A stretch of DNA of 64,000 bases from Methylobacterium ajmalii (GTDB lineage: Bacteria > Pseudomonadota > Alphaproteobacteria > Rhizobiales > Beijerinckiaceae): positions 10,717-74,716 of the forward strand of contig NZ_JACWCT010000022.1 in NCBI RefSeq assembly GCF_016613415.1. Direction: 5' to 3'. Positions 15,464 to 23,779 of the stretch are shown piece after piece (positions within the stretch are counted from its first letter, which is position 1; the number at the start of each line of letters is the position of its first letter). The position numbers and the translations under genes are program-made. The notes below the pieces were generated by a model. The model was not told where the DNA came from and did not search any database. It saw only the letters and a program-made list of their open reading frames with translations.

Positions 15464-18400
15464 ATGGGGCGGCGGACGATGAGCGGCGGGGCGCGAGCAG
15501 CGGAGGGCACGGCCGACGGGATGGCCCGGGATACGGACGACCGCCCGGCCGGCGGCCGGGACGGGGATCGGGCGGCGCGCCGCGAGGCGATCCCCGCCAG
15601 GGCCGGGAACGACCCGGAGGCGGGCGACGCCTCCGGCGGCCTCGACCGCAGCCTATTCCGCTACATCTGGCGGCACTCGAAGCGCGACCAGATCCTGATC
15701 TGCGCCGTCGTGCTCGCCTCGCTGCCGCTCTACTTCGCCTCCCTCGACCTGCCGCGCCGCATCGTCAACGAGGCGATCCAGGGCCACGCCTTCGAGAAGG
15801 GCAACGAGACCGCCAAGTTCCTGGTGCTGCGCCTGCAGATGCCGGACTGGTTCGGCCACGATCTCTCGCTGTTCGACGGCTTCGACGTCGATCGGTTCGA
15901 GCTCCTGTTCGGCCTCTCGTCGATGTTCCTGCTGCTGGTGCTGATCAACGGCGCCTTCAAGTACTGGATCAACGTGGCCAAGGGGGCGCTCGGCGAGCGC
16001 ATGCTGCGGCGCCTGCGCTTCCAGCTGTTCTCGCTGATCATGCGCTTCTCGCCGGACGCGCTGCGCCACACCAAGGCCTCCGAGGTCGCCACCATCATCC
16101 GCGACGAGGTCGAGCCGATCGGCGGCTTCATCGGCGACGCCTACATCCTGCCGGCCTTCCTCGGCACCCAGGCCGCCACCGCGATGACGTTCATCCTGCT
16201 CCAGAACGTCTGGCTCGGGCTGCTCGCCGCCGGGGTGGTGGGGGTGCAGTTCGTGGTCATCCCGCGCCTGCGGCGCGAGCTGCTGCGCCTCGGACGCCAG
16301 CGTCAGCTCGCCTCGCGCCGCCTCGCCGGCCGGGTCGGCGAGGTGGTGGACGGCATCGCGGCGGTGCATTCCAACGGGGCCGAGGCCTGGGAGCGGGCCG
16401 AGATCGGCCACCGCCTCGGCGGGCTGTTCGACCTGCGCCTGCGCATCTACCGGCGCAAGTTCATGGTCAAGTTCCTGAACAACCTGCTCGCGCAGATGAC
16501 GCCGTTCCTGTTCTACTGCATCGGCGGCTACTTCGCCCTGAAGGGCCAGCTCAGCATCGGCCAGCTCGTCGCGGTGATCGCGGCCTATCGCGACCTGCCG
16601 CCGCCCCTCAAGGAGCTGATCGACTGGGACCAGCAGCGCCTCGACGTGCAGGTGAAGTACGAGCAGGTGCTGCAGCAATTCCTGCCCGAGCGCCTGCTCG
16701 GGCTCGATGCGCCGGGCCGCGACGAGTCCCTGTGCGGGCGGCTGGCCGCCGAGGGCGTCGGCGTGCAGGAACCGCACGGGCCGGTGCTCGCCAACGTCTC
16801 CCTCGCCCTGCCGCTGCCGGCGATCGTCGGCATCGTCAGCGACGGTGGTCCCGCCGCCTCGACCTTCGCGCGGGTGCTGGCGCGCCGGACGGTGCCGACC
16901 TCCGGCCGGGTCACCCTCGAGGGCCACGACCTTTCCGAATGGGCGGGCGCCGCGCTCACCCGGCGCATCGCCTTCGCGGGCGTCGACCCGATCCTGTTCC
17001 CGGGGTCCTTGCGCGAGAACATCGTGTACGGCCTCAACCGCCGCCCGCCGGATTCCGCCGTGACCGACGCCAAGGCGCTCGCCGAGGCGCACCGCACCGG
17101 AAACCCGGTCGCACCGTTCCCGGCCGACTGGATCGACTACGCCCAGGCCGGCGTCGCCGATGCGGGCGAGCTCGACGCCCTGATCCTCGACTGGCTTACC
17201 CGCATCGGCATGGGCGAGGAGGTTTATCGCTTCGGCCTCCTCGGCCAGGTCGATCCCGAGCGCCATCCCGACCTCGCCGCCCGGCTGATCGAGGCGCGGA
17301 TCGCCTTCCGCGAGCGCCTGGCGGCGGAGGGGCACGCCCACCTCGTCGAGCCGTTCGATCCCGCCCGCTACAACCGGCAGGCGACGGTGGCGGAGAACCT
17401 GCTGTTCGGTGTCCCCACCACCACGGCGCTCACCGGCCGGGCGCTGGCCGAGCACCCGGTGGTCCGCCTCGTCCTCGACCGGACCGGGCTCGCCGACGAC
17501 CTCGTCACCATGGGCGAGCGGATCGCCGCCACCATGCTGGAGATCTTCCGCGGCCTGCCGAGCGGGCATCCGCTGTTCGAGCAGTTCTCGTTCCTCTCCG
17601 CCGACGAGCTGCCGGAATACGAGGCGATCCTCGCCCGCCGCACCGCCACCGAGGCGTCGGCCGAGCGCCACGGCACCTCGGCCTTCGAGCGGCTCCGTCG
17701 GCGCTGGATCGGGCTGGGCCGCTACGGCTCGGCCGACGCGACCCGGCTCATCGCCCTGCCGCTCGCCTATATCGAGCCGCGCCACCGCCTCGGCCTCATC
17801 GACGACGCGTTCCGCGAGCGGCTGGTCGAGGCGCGGGGGGAGCTGCGCATCACCCTCGACGAGGCCGGCCTCGGCGGCGTCGACTTCTACGACCCCGACC
17901 GGGTCTGCGCGGCGGCCCCCTTGCGCGACAACCTGCTGTTCGGGCGCATCAACCAGTCGGTCGCCGACGCGGTCGAGACCGTGACGGCGACCGGTACCGC
18001 CCTCGTCCAGGAGATGCGGCTCGCTCCCGACATCACCCGGGTCGGCCTCGACCATCAGGTCGGTCCCGAGGGGCGCTTCCTGTCGGGCAGCCAGCGCGCG
18101 GTGGTGAGCCTGGTCCGTGCCCTCGTGCGCCGGCCCGACCTCCTCGTCCTCGACGGCGCCCTCTCGCCGATGGGCGAGAACCGGGCCCGCACGGTCCTCG
18201 AGCTCCTGCTGGAACGGTTCGGCCGCGAGAACAGCCTCGTGGCGGTGCTCCCCAACGACCGGGTGGCCGACCGCTTCGCCCTGGTGCTGCGGGCCGTCGG
18301 CACGCAGATCCACGGGCCGGAGGCGCCGCCGGCGCGGCAGGACGACGTGCCGCGGCAAGACGCGGCGGCGCGGCAAGACGCTGCGGCGGGGCAAGACGCG

Positions 18401-18664
18401 GCGGTGCGGGAAGAGGCGCCCGCCGCCGGTGGAGCCCTGGCGGACGGCCCGGAGCCCGGCACCGATCCCGACCCGGAGGAGGCGCGCCGGGCCGAACGGG
18501 ACGCCTTCGCCGCGGCCGATGCGCCCGGCGCGGGAAGCAGCGCTTCCGGCGGAGTGGTGCCGGCGGGGGCTGGCGTTGCAGCGCCGGCTGCGGCAGTCTC
18601 CCGGCGCGCCGACAACGAGACGGGGCCGGAACCGGCGCGCGTCGAGCAGGATGTGAAGGCATGA
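15464..18664 (+). CDS. ABC-exporter-like fusion protein with degenerate, expanded ATPase domain
   Basis: The gene encodes 1066 aa from the ATG at 15464 (alternatives GTG 15392, ATG 15479 or 15521). After a disordered N-terminus comes an ABC type I transmembrane domain with about six helices (about 65-370), then a nucleotide-binding-like domain. The Walker A position reads IVSDGGPAASTF, lacking the GKS/T lysine. The signature is LSGSQ and Walker B ends LLVLDGALS, with Gly instead of the catalytic Glu. About 400 residues separate Walker A from the signature, far more than in normal exporters, and they contain three copies of an LREN-type motif (LRENIVYG, VAENLLFG, LRDNLLFG). The tail has RQDA-like repeats. 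I infer a non-hydrolysing or regulatory ABC protein. Its substrate is unknown. It is coupled to the next gene by an ATGA overlap. Confidence 0.8.
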   Translation: MGRRTMSGGARAAEGTADGMARDTDDRPAGGRDGDRAARREAIPARAGNDPEAGDASGGLDRSLFRYIWRHSKRDQILICAVVLASLPLYFASLDLPRRIVNEAIQGHAFEKGNETAKFLVLRLQMPDWFGHDLSLFDGFDVDRFELLFGLSSMFLLLVLINGAFKYWINVAKGALGERMLRRLRFQLFSLIMRFSPDALRHTKASEVATIIRDEVEPIGGFIGDAYILPAFLGTQAATAMTFILLQNVWLGLLAAGVVGVQFVVIPRLRRELLRLGRQRQLASRRLAGRVGEVVDGIAAVHSNGAEAWERAEIGHRLGGLFDLRLRIYRRKFMVKFLNNLLAQMTPFLFYCIGGYFALKGQLSIGQLVAVIAAYRDLPPPLKELIDWDQQRLDVQVKYEQVLQQFLPERLLGLDAPGRDESLCGRLAAEGVGVQEPHGPVLANVSLALPLPAIVGIVSDGGPAASTFARVLARRTVPTSGRVTLEGHDLSEWAGAALTRRIAFAGVDPILFPGSLRENIVYGLNRRPPDSAVTDAKALAEAHRTGNPVAPFPADWIDYAQAGVADAGELDALILDWLTRIGMGEEVYRFGLLGQVDPERHPDLAARLIEARIAFRERLAAEGHAHLVEPFDPARYNRQATVAENLLFGVPTTTALTGRALAEHPVVRLVLDRTGLADDLVTMGERIAATMLEIFRGLPSGHPLFEQFSFLSADELPEYEAILARRTATEASAERHGTSAFERLRRRWIGLGRYGSADATRLIALPLAYIEPRHRLGLIDDAFRERLVEARGELRITLDEAGLGGVDFYDPDRVCAAAPLRDNLLFGRINQSVADAVETVTATGTALVQEMRLAPDITRVGLDHQVGPEGRFLSGSQRAVVSLVRALVRRPDLLVLDGALSPMGENRARTVLELLLERFGRENSLVAVLPNDRVADRFALVLRAVGTQIHGPEAPPARQDDVPRQDAAARQDAAAGQDAAVREEAPAAGGALADGPEPGTDPDPEEARRAERDAFAAADAPGAGSSASGGVVPAGAGVAAPAAAVSRRADNETGPEPARVEQDVKA

Positions 18665-19107
18665 CGCTTGAGACCGAGGTGCAGTCGCTGCGCCAAGTGC
18701 CGATGTTCCGCGAGGTGGACCCGGCCCGCCTGAAGCTCCTCGCCTTCACCAGCGAGCGGGTGCATTTCGCCGACGGCCAGCGTTTCTTCGACCGGGGCGA
18801 CGCGGCGGACGCGGCCTACCTGATCCTGGAGGGCGAGGCGGCCGTCACCCTGGACGGGCCCCAGGGTCCGATCCGCCTGGCGCTGCTCGGCGCCAATGCC
18901 CTCGTCGGCGAGATGGGCATCCTGGCCGACCAGCCGCGCTCCGCCACCGTGACCGCGGTGGTGGCGACGACGGCGCTTCGCATCGACCGCCGGGTCTTCC
19001 TCGAGCTCCTGAGCCAGTTCCCGCAGATCGCCATCGCGGTGATGCGCGAGCTCGCCCATCGCCTCGAGATGACCAACCAGCAGCTCGCTCAGACGCGGAC
19101 CGGCTGA
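18661..19107 (+). CDS. Cyclic-nucleotide-binding (CAP_ED) domain protein without DNA-binding domain
   Basis: This 148-aa protein consists almost entirely of a cNMP-binding beta-roll: FREVDPARLKLLAFTSERV, then FDRGDAADAAYLILEGEAAV, the phosphate-binding-cassette-like segment LLGANALVGEMGILADQPRS and the C-helix. Only a short coiled tail follows (MTNQQLAQTRTG), so it lacks the HTH of Crp/Fnr regulators. The canonical cAMP-binding Arg of the E(X)nR motif appears as QPRSATVTAV. Its start overlaps the stop of the ABC-like gene (ATGA), which implies translational coupling and a joint role, possibly as a nucleotide-sensing subunit of that membrane protein. Confidence 0.85.
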   Translation: MTLETEVQSLRQVPMFREVDPARLKLLAFTSERVHFADGQRFFDRGDAADAAYLILEGEAAVTLDGPQGPIRLALLGANALVGEMGILADQPRSATVTAVVATTALRIDRRVFLELLSQFPQIAIAVMRELAHRLEMTNQQLAQTRTG

Positions 19108-19301
19108 CGCGCCTTCCGGAAAGCGTATCACCAGCCCGCGCGGGTGGAGCCGCAAGGTCCACGCGCTCGAGCGAAGCCGGTTTCCGCGTCGCGAAGCGAT
19201 TGCGCCGCAATCGCCGAGCGATCAGTGGGGAGCCGTATGACACGACCGACGAGGCCGGCCCGCGAACGAGGCCGGCCCGGACAGCGATTCGGGGGGAGAC
19301 C

Positions 19302-20063
19302 ATGGATCTCGCAGCCGGCCTGAAGGGCCGCCACGTCCTCGTGACCGGGGCCTCGGGCGGCCTCGGCGACCATTTCGCCCGGCTCTGCGCGTCGTGCGGC
19401 GCCGCCGTCACGGTGGCGGCGCGGCGCAAGGAGAAGCTCGACGCCCTGGTGCGCGATCTCCTCGCCGCCGGTGCGCCGGAGGCACGGGCGGTCGCCCTCG
19501 ACGTCGCCGATCCGGATTCGGTGACGGCCGCCTTCGCGGCGCTGCACGCCCTGCCGGACGTGGTGGTCAACAATGCCGGCATCGCCGAGGGCGGGGCGGC
19601 GATCGACGTCGACATCGCGACCTTCGACCGGGTGATCGACACCAACCTGCGCGGCGTCTGGGCGATGTCCGTCACCGCGGCCCGGGCCTGGCGCGACGCC
19701 GGCCGCGGCGGCGTGATCGTCAACGTCGCGTCGATCCTCGGCCTCAGGGTCGCCGGCGGGGTCGGGCCCTACACCGTGTCGAAGGCCGGCGTGGTGCAGA
19801 TGACCCAGGCCCTCGGCCTCGAATGGGCGCGCTACGGCATCCGGGTCAACGCGCTGGCGCCGGGCTACATCGGCACCGACATCAACCGCGAGTTCTTCGA
19901 GACGCCCCCCGGTCAGGCGATGCTCAAGCGCATCCCGATGCGGCGGCTGGGCCGTCCGGAGGACCTCGACGGCGCCTTCCTGCTGCTCGCCGGCGACGCC
20001 TCGGGCTGGATGACCGGCGCGACCCTGCCGGTCGACGGCGGCCACCTCGTCTCGGGGCTTTGA
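19302..20063 (+). CDS. SDR-family oxidoreductase
   Basis: This is a classical short-chain dehydrogenase/reductase of 253 aa from the ATG at 19302, preceded by a strong GGGGGGAG. The motifs are the cofactor-binding TGASGGLG, NNAGIAEG, the catalytic Ser in NVASILG and YTVSK, and PGYIGTDI after the active site. The arginines after the first beta strand (AARRKEKL) favour NADP(H). The substrate is not evident. An upstream in-frame ATG at 19200 would add an Arg-rich extension without a ribosome binding site. It is convergent with the TadG-like gene that follows. Confidence 0.92.
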   Translation: MDLAAGLKGRHVLVTGASGGLGDHFARLCASCGAAVTVAARRKEKLDALVRDLLAAGAPEARAVALDVADPDSVTAAFAALHALPDVVVNNAGIAEGGAAIDVDIATFDRVIDTNLRGVWAMSVTAARAWRDAGRGGVIVNVASILGLRVAGGVGPYTVSKAGVVQMTQALGLEWARYGIRVNALAPGYIGTDINREFFETPPGQAMLKRIPMRRLGRPEDLDGAFLLLAGDASGWMTGATLPVDGGHLVSGL

Positions 20064-20073
20064 TCCGCTCGCC

Positions 20074-21396
20074 TCAGTTCGTCAGCCGGACCTGCGCGAA
20101 GGTGTTGAACAGCTTCGTCATCGCATCGCCGATCGCGCCGGTCTTGCCCGCCTCCATGTAGAAGTCGCCGCTGGTCGCGCAGGCGGCGAGCTGGGACGGG
20201 ATGTCGTCGAGGCGCGTGCCCCGGCCGCGGATCTGGCTCGGCTGGCCGAGGGTGGCGTTGTAGCCCCAGTCCCAGGTCATCGGCAGGTAGGGCGTGTAGA
20301 TCACCCCGACCCAGACCGGCAGCTTGGCGCTGCCGCCGGGCGCCTTGAGGGCGGCGCATTGCGCCGGATCGAACGGCGCGACGAGGGCGCGCTTCGGCAC
20401 GTCCCAGGTCCAGGACCGGCCCGGATCGGCGACGCCGTCGGTCGCCAGGATCACGAGCTTCTTCGGGGTGGTGATGCCGTCGCCGCTCGGGCCCACCGCC
20501 TGGGTGAAGGCCGGCATGATGCCCGAAAACAGCGTCGCCCCGTCGCTCTCGCCCGAGGCGCTCGGCGTCTTGGGCAGGTTGCGGGCCACCTTGGACAGGT
20601 CGCTCGTCGGGTCGAGCACCTTGGTGAGCTGGGTGCTGAACGCGTAGATCGCGACCCGCACCCGCTTGCTCGCCGCCTCCTGCCGGCGCAGCGAGGCGAC
20701 GAAATCCAGGATGCCCTGGTTCATCTCGTCGAGGCGCAGGGTGATGCCGTTGGCCTTCGCCCACTGGTAGCTGTCCAGGCTGGTATTCTTCACCGGCTGG
20801 CCGTCGTGGCAGGCGAAGGCGCACCCGTTCAGGTTGGCCTGGAGCGCCGCGATATCGGCGTTCGTCGCCCCCAGCGCCATCGAGCCCGACACGTCGATCA
20901 GCAGGTAGACGTCGATCAGGGGCGACAGGTCGGCGCTGGCCTGCGACGCGCCGTCATAGGGCATCGCCGCGGTGCCGATGACCCCCATCAGGGTCGTCTT
21001 GGTCGAGGCGGTGTAGGTCCCCGAGACGGTGACGCTGCGGCCCGCCAGGGCGACGGTGAAGCGCGCCTGCGCCGCCGTGGCGGCGACCACCTTCGGGGCC
21101 ACCGTGGCGAAGACCTGCGTGGCGGTGTCCATGCCGGCCTGGCGGATCGCGGCGTCCGACTGGCCCTTGGCATCCGCCGCCCGCACCGCCTGGGCGCCGG
21201 CCAGCACCGCGGCGTCGAGGGCGGCGTCGAGGCGCGAGCGGTCCTGGCGCGAGCGGGCGAAGTCGAATCCGGCGCCGGCCAGGATCAGCAGCACCAGGAA
21301 GGTCAGGCCGACCAGCATCGCGACGCTGCCGCGTCGGTCGTGCCGGAAGGCCCGGAGCCGCGCCGTCAGGGTGAGCAGGAGGGGAGGCAGGGGCAT
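20074..21396 (-). CDS. TadG-like pilus/surface protein with VWA domain
   Basis: The gene encodes about 440 aa from the ATG at 21396 (an ATG at 21474 would add 26 residues). A basic N-terminus (LRAFRHDRRGSVAMLVGLTF) leads into a transmembrane helix and then the TadE/G-type segment FDFARSRQDRSRLDAALDAAVLAGAQ. A von Willebrand A domain follows, with the MIDAS motif LLIDVSGSM (DxSxS). Two close cysteines (CAFAC) and further Cys (AQCAAL, ACATSG) suggest disulfides in the periplasm. TadG proteins belong to Flp/Tad pilus systems, but no tadA/B/C or flp gene is in this window. Confidence 0.85.
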   Translation of the reverse strand: MPLPPLLLTLTARLRAFRHDRRGSVAMLVGLTFLVLLILAGAGFDFARSRQDRSRLDAALDAAVLAGAQAVRAADAKGQSDAAIRQAGMDTATQVFATVAPKVVAATAAQARFTVALAGRSVTVSGTYTASTKTTLMGVIGTAAMPYDGASQASADLSPLIDVYLLIDVSGSMALGATNADIAALQANLNGCAFACHDGQPVKNTSLDSYQWAKANGITLRLDEMNQGILDFVASLRRQEAASKRVRVAIYAFSTQLTKVLDPTSDLSKVARNLPKTPSASGESDGATLFSGIMPAFTQAVGPSGDGITTPKKLVILATDGVADPGRSWTWDVPKRALVAPFDPAQCAALKAPGGSAKLPVWVGVIYTPYLPMTWDWGYNATLGQPSQIRGRGTRLDDIPSQLAACATSGDFYMEAGKTGAIGDAMTKLFNTFAQVRLTN

Positions 21397-21559
21397 GATG
21401 AACCGACCGGGAGGCGTCCGCCATCCTGCCCCGACGGGCGTTTCCCCGCCGTGAACGCGATCGTCGAAACCCACGGCCGTACGGTCCCGGCGCCAGAATC
21501 ATATTGACCCAGGGTCAGTATAGTGGGCCGCTATCCTTCGCGTCGGCCGTCGGCCGGGG

Positions 21560-22003
21560 TCAAGCCGTCGGATAGGTGATGAACTCCAAAAGCGACCCAT
21601 CGGGGTCGCGGAAATAGACGCTGATTCCCTCGCCGACGGCCCCGCGGCGCGGCACCGGGCCGAGCTCGACCGGCACGCCGTGGCGTTCGAGATGGGCCGC
21701 CGCCTCCTCGATCGGGCCGGGCCAGCGGAAGCACAGGTCGCTGTTGCCGGGCGCCACCGGCAGCCGGGCCCGGGGCTCGCCGATCTGGCCCGGTCCGTGG
21801 CAGTTCAGCTGCACGCCGCCGAAGCGGTAGGCGTAGCCCCGCCCGACCGGGATCACCTCGGCCCCGACCACGTCGCGGTAGAAGGCGGTCGAGCGCTCCC
21901 AGTCCGAGACGTGGATGACGCAATGGTCGAGGTGGATCGCCGGGGCGACGCCGGTCACCGGCGCGGCGGGCGCGAGGTCGGAAAGGGTCTCGGTATCCGG
22001 CAT
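21560..22003 (-). CDS. VOC-family (glyoxalase/dioxygenase superfamily) protein
   Basis: This is a 147-aa single-VOC-fold protein from the ATG at 22003, which has GGAGG 7 bases upstream. Metal ligands typical of the fold are HLDHCVIHVSDW (His), the central DLCFRW segment and the C-terminal Glu in GSLLEFITYP. The sequence YRDVVGAEVIPVGRGYAYRFGGVQLNCH resembles catechol-dioxygenase-like or fosfomycin-resistance-like VOC proteins, but the substrate cannot be assigned. An ATG ten codons upstream is possible but less well placed. Confidence 0.85.
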   Translation of the reverse strand: MPDTETLSDLAPAAPVTGVAPAIHLDHCVIHVSDWERSTAFYRDVVGAEVIPVGRGYAYRFGGVQLNCHGPGQIGEPRARLPVAPGNSDLCFRWPGPIEEAAAHLERHGVPVELGPVPRRGAVGEGISVYFRDPDGSLLEFITYPTA

Positions 22004-22120
22004 CGCGGGCCTCCGGGCTTGCACGCGGCTCAAGGTCTTGCACGCGGCTGAAGGTAACGCGGCGCCGGCGCCGGTGAACAGCGGGCCGGCGGGAAATGTC
22101 GCGCCATCGCGACGCGCCGG

Positions 22121-22318
22121 TCAGGCGCGCCAGAACGGCTTGAGGCTCTCCTGCCGCACCGTGTCGGGGTCGAGGCCGGTATCGCGCATCTGCGCGGGCG
22201 TCAGCGCGGCGAGGACCCGGCGGTCCCGGGCGCGCCGCCACCAGAGGCCGAGGAGGGTCGGGCGGGGCGGCCGAGGGGCGGAGACGGAATCGGCGAGCGG
22301 CAGGGAGAAGGCGGGCAT
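22121..22318 (-). CDS. DUF1127 small protein
   Basis: This 65-aa protein ends in the DUF1127 (YjiS-like) signature: LWWRRARDRRVLAALTPAQM followed by RDTGLDPDTVRQE and a basic/aromatic end (KPFWRA). DUF1127 proteins in alphaproteobacteria are small, Arg-rich and often stress- or phosphate-regulated; some act on RNA or small-molecule metabolism. It is divergent from the MocR-type regulator, and the palindrome at 22375-22384 lies between them. The start at 22318 is inferred from the ATG and the divergent layout. Confidence 0.8.
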   Translation of the reverse strand: MPAFSLPLADSVSAPRPPRPTLLGLWWRRARDRRVLAALTPAQMRDTGLDPDTVRQESLKPFWRA

Positions 22319-22374
22319 GGGGGTCGATCCGAACGGGGAGAGGGCAGTCCGGCCGGGATTGCGCCGCCAGGATT

Positions 22375-22384
22375 GTATCGATAC
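22375..22384. promoter_or_regulatory. Palindromic operator candidate (GTATCGATAC)
   Basis: This perfect 10-bp palindrome lies 37 bp before the MocR-type regulator start and 57 bp before the DUF1127 start, inside an AT-richer patch. It is a plausible binding site for the regulator or an overlap with its promoter. Confidence 0.4.
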
Positions 22385-22420
22385 GAATATCGGTGCAATC
22401 GAAACATTGTTCTCGGAGCA

Positions 22421-23758
22421 ATGATGGCCGCACTCGACTATCGCGGGCTCGCCGACACGGTGGCGGCGGAGATCGCCGACGGGCGGCTGCGTCCGGGCGA
22501 GAGGCTGCCGCCCCAGCGCGACTTCGCCTATGCCCGCGGCATCGCGGTCTCCACGGCGAGCCGGGTCTATGCCGAGCTGGCGCGGCGCGGCCTCGTCCTC
22601 GGCGAGGTCGGGCGCGGCACCTACATCCGCTCCGATCTCGGCGCCTCCGAGCCGATCCGCCCGGAGCCGCCGCCGGCCGCCCTCGATCTCCAGCGCACGA
22701 TGTCCCGCCTGCCCGAGCAGGAGGCCCTGCTCGCCGAGACCCTGGCGGGGCTGGGACGCGGGGCGGTCGAGGCGGCGCTGACCCAGTACGGCCCGGCCGG
22801 CACGCCGCAGGCGCGCGGCGTCGCCGCGCGCTTCCTGGCGCAGGACGGCTTCGCCCCCGATCCGCACGGGATCCTGTTCACCGGCAACGGGCGCCAGGGG
22901 CTCGCCGCCGCCCTGGCGATGCTGGCCCCGCCGGGGGAGCGCATCGGCTGCGAGCCGCTGACCTATCCGGTGGTCAAGGGCATCGCGGCGCGGCTCGGCA
23001 TCGCCCTCGTGCCGCTGCCCCTCGACGGGGAGGGCGTGCGGCCAGACGCCATCCTCCAGGCCCACCGCGCCGCGCCGCTGAGCGGGCTCTACCTCCAGCC
23101 GACGCTGCAGAACCCGCTCGGGGCGACGATGGGGCCGGGGCGCCGGGCGGAGATCGCCGCGGTCCTGGCGCGGACGGGGCTCACGCTCGTGGAGGACGCG
23201 GTCTACGGCTTCCTGCGCGATACCACGGCCATCGCCGCCCTGGCGCCCGAGCGCACGATCCTGGTCGACAGCCTGTCGAAGCGCGTGATGCCGGGCCTGA
23301 CCGTCGGGATGATCGTGAGCCCGCCCGAGATGACGGACCGCCTCGCGGCCTCGGTGCGCCAGGGCGGGTGGAGCGCCCCGGGGGTCGCGCTCGCCGCCGG
23401 CACGCGCTGGATGGAGGACGGCTCCGCCGCCCGGCTCGCCCGCGCCAAGCGGGCCGACGCGGCCGAGCGGCAGGCGATCGCCCGGGACCGCCTCGCCGGC
23501 CTGCCGGTGACGGGCGACGCGGCGGCCTATCACCTCTGGCTCACCCTGCCGGAGACGTGGCGGGCCGAGGCCTACGCCGCGGCGGCCCTGCGGCGGGGCA
23601 TCGCCCTCATCCCGGCCTCCTCCTTCGCGGTCAGCCCGGGCCACGCCCCGAACGCCGTCCGGCTCGCCCTCGCGGCGCCGGCGCGGGACGAGCTGGCGCG
23701 GGCGCTCGACGCGCTGCGCCGCCTCGCCCTCGCGGGGGACGATCAGGTGGTCGAGTAG
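22421..23758 (+). CDS. MocR/PdxR-type GntR regulator with aminotransferase domain
   Basis: This is a 445-aa fusion of an N-terminal GntR winged helix (about 5-75: DTVAAEIADGRLRPGERLPPQRDFA and VSTASRVYAELARRGL) and a fold-type I aminotransferase domain. The PLP lysine is in LVDSLSKRVMPGL, and YLQPTLQNPLGATM and LVEDAVYGFL are the cofactor-pocket motifs. These regulators sense PLP or amino compounds and usually control divergent or neighbouring genes. The ATG at 22421 follows CGGAG. The divergent gene is DUF1127, not a transporter or PLP-pathway gene, so the target is unclear. Confidence 0.92.
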   Translation: MMAALDYRGLADTVAAEIADGRLRPGERLPPQRDFAYARGIAVSTASRVYAELARRGLVLGEVGRGTYIRSDLGASEPIRPEPPPAALDLQRTMSRLPEQEALLAETLAGLGRGAVEAALTQYGPAGTPQARGVAARFLAQDGFAPDPHGILFTGNGRQGLAAALAMLAPPGERIGCEPLTYPVVKGIAARLGIALVPLPLDGEGVRPDAILQAHRAAPLSGLYLQPTLQNPLGATMGPGRRAEIAAVLARTGLTLVEDAVYGFLRDTTAIAALAPERTILVDSLSKRVMPGLTVGMIVSPPEMTDRLAASVRQGGWSAPGVALAAGTRWMEDGSAARLARAKRADAAERQAIARDRLAGLPVTGDAAAYHLWLTLPETWRAEAYAAAALRRGIALIPASSFAVSPGHAPNAVRLALAAPARDELARALDALRRLALAGDDQVVE

Positions 23759-23779
23759 GCGGCGCCTCCCGGCGGCCTC

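Noticed and set aside
15653..18394. A 913-codon minus-strand open frame over the ABC-like gene
   Set aside because: It is a shadow; the plus frame shows transmembrane and ABC-type motifs.
15037..18660. A long plus-strand frame running into the cNMP-domain gene
   Set aside because: Only its last 148 residues match a family. The upstream part is an out-of-frame reading of the ABC-like gene, so the real start is the ATG at 18661.
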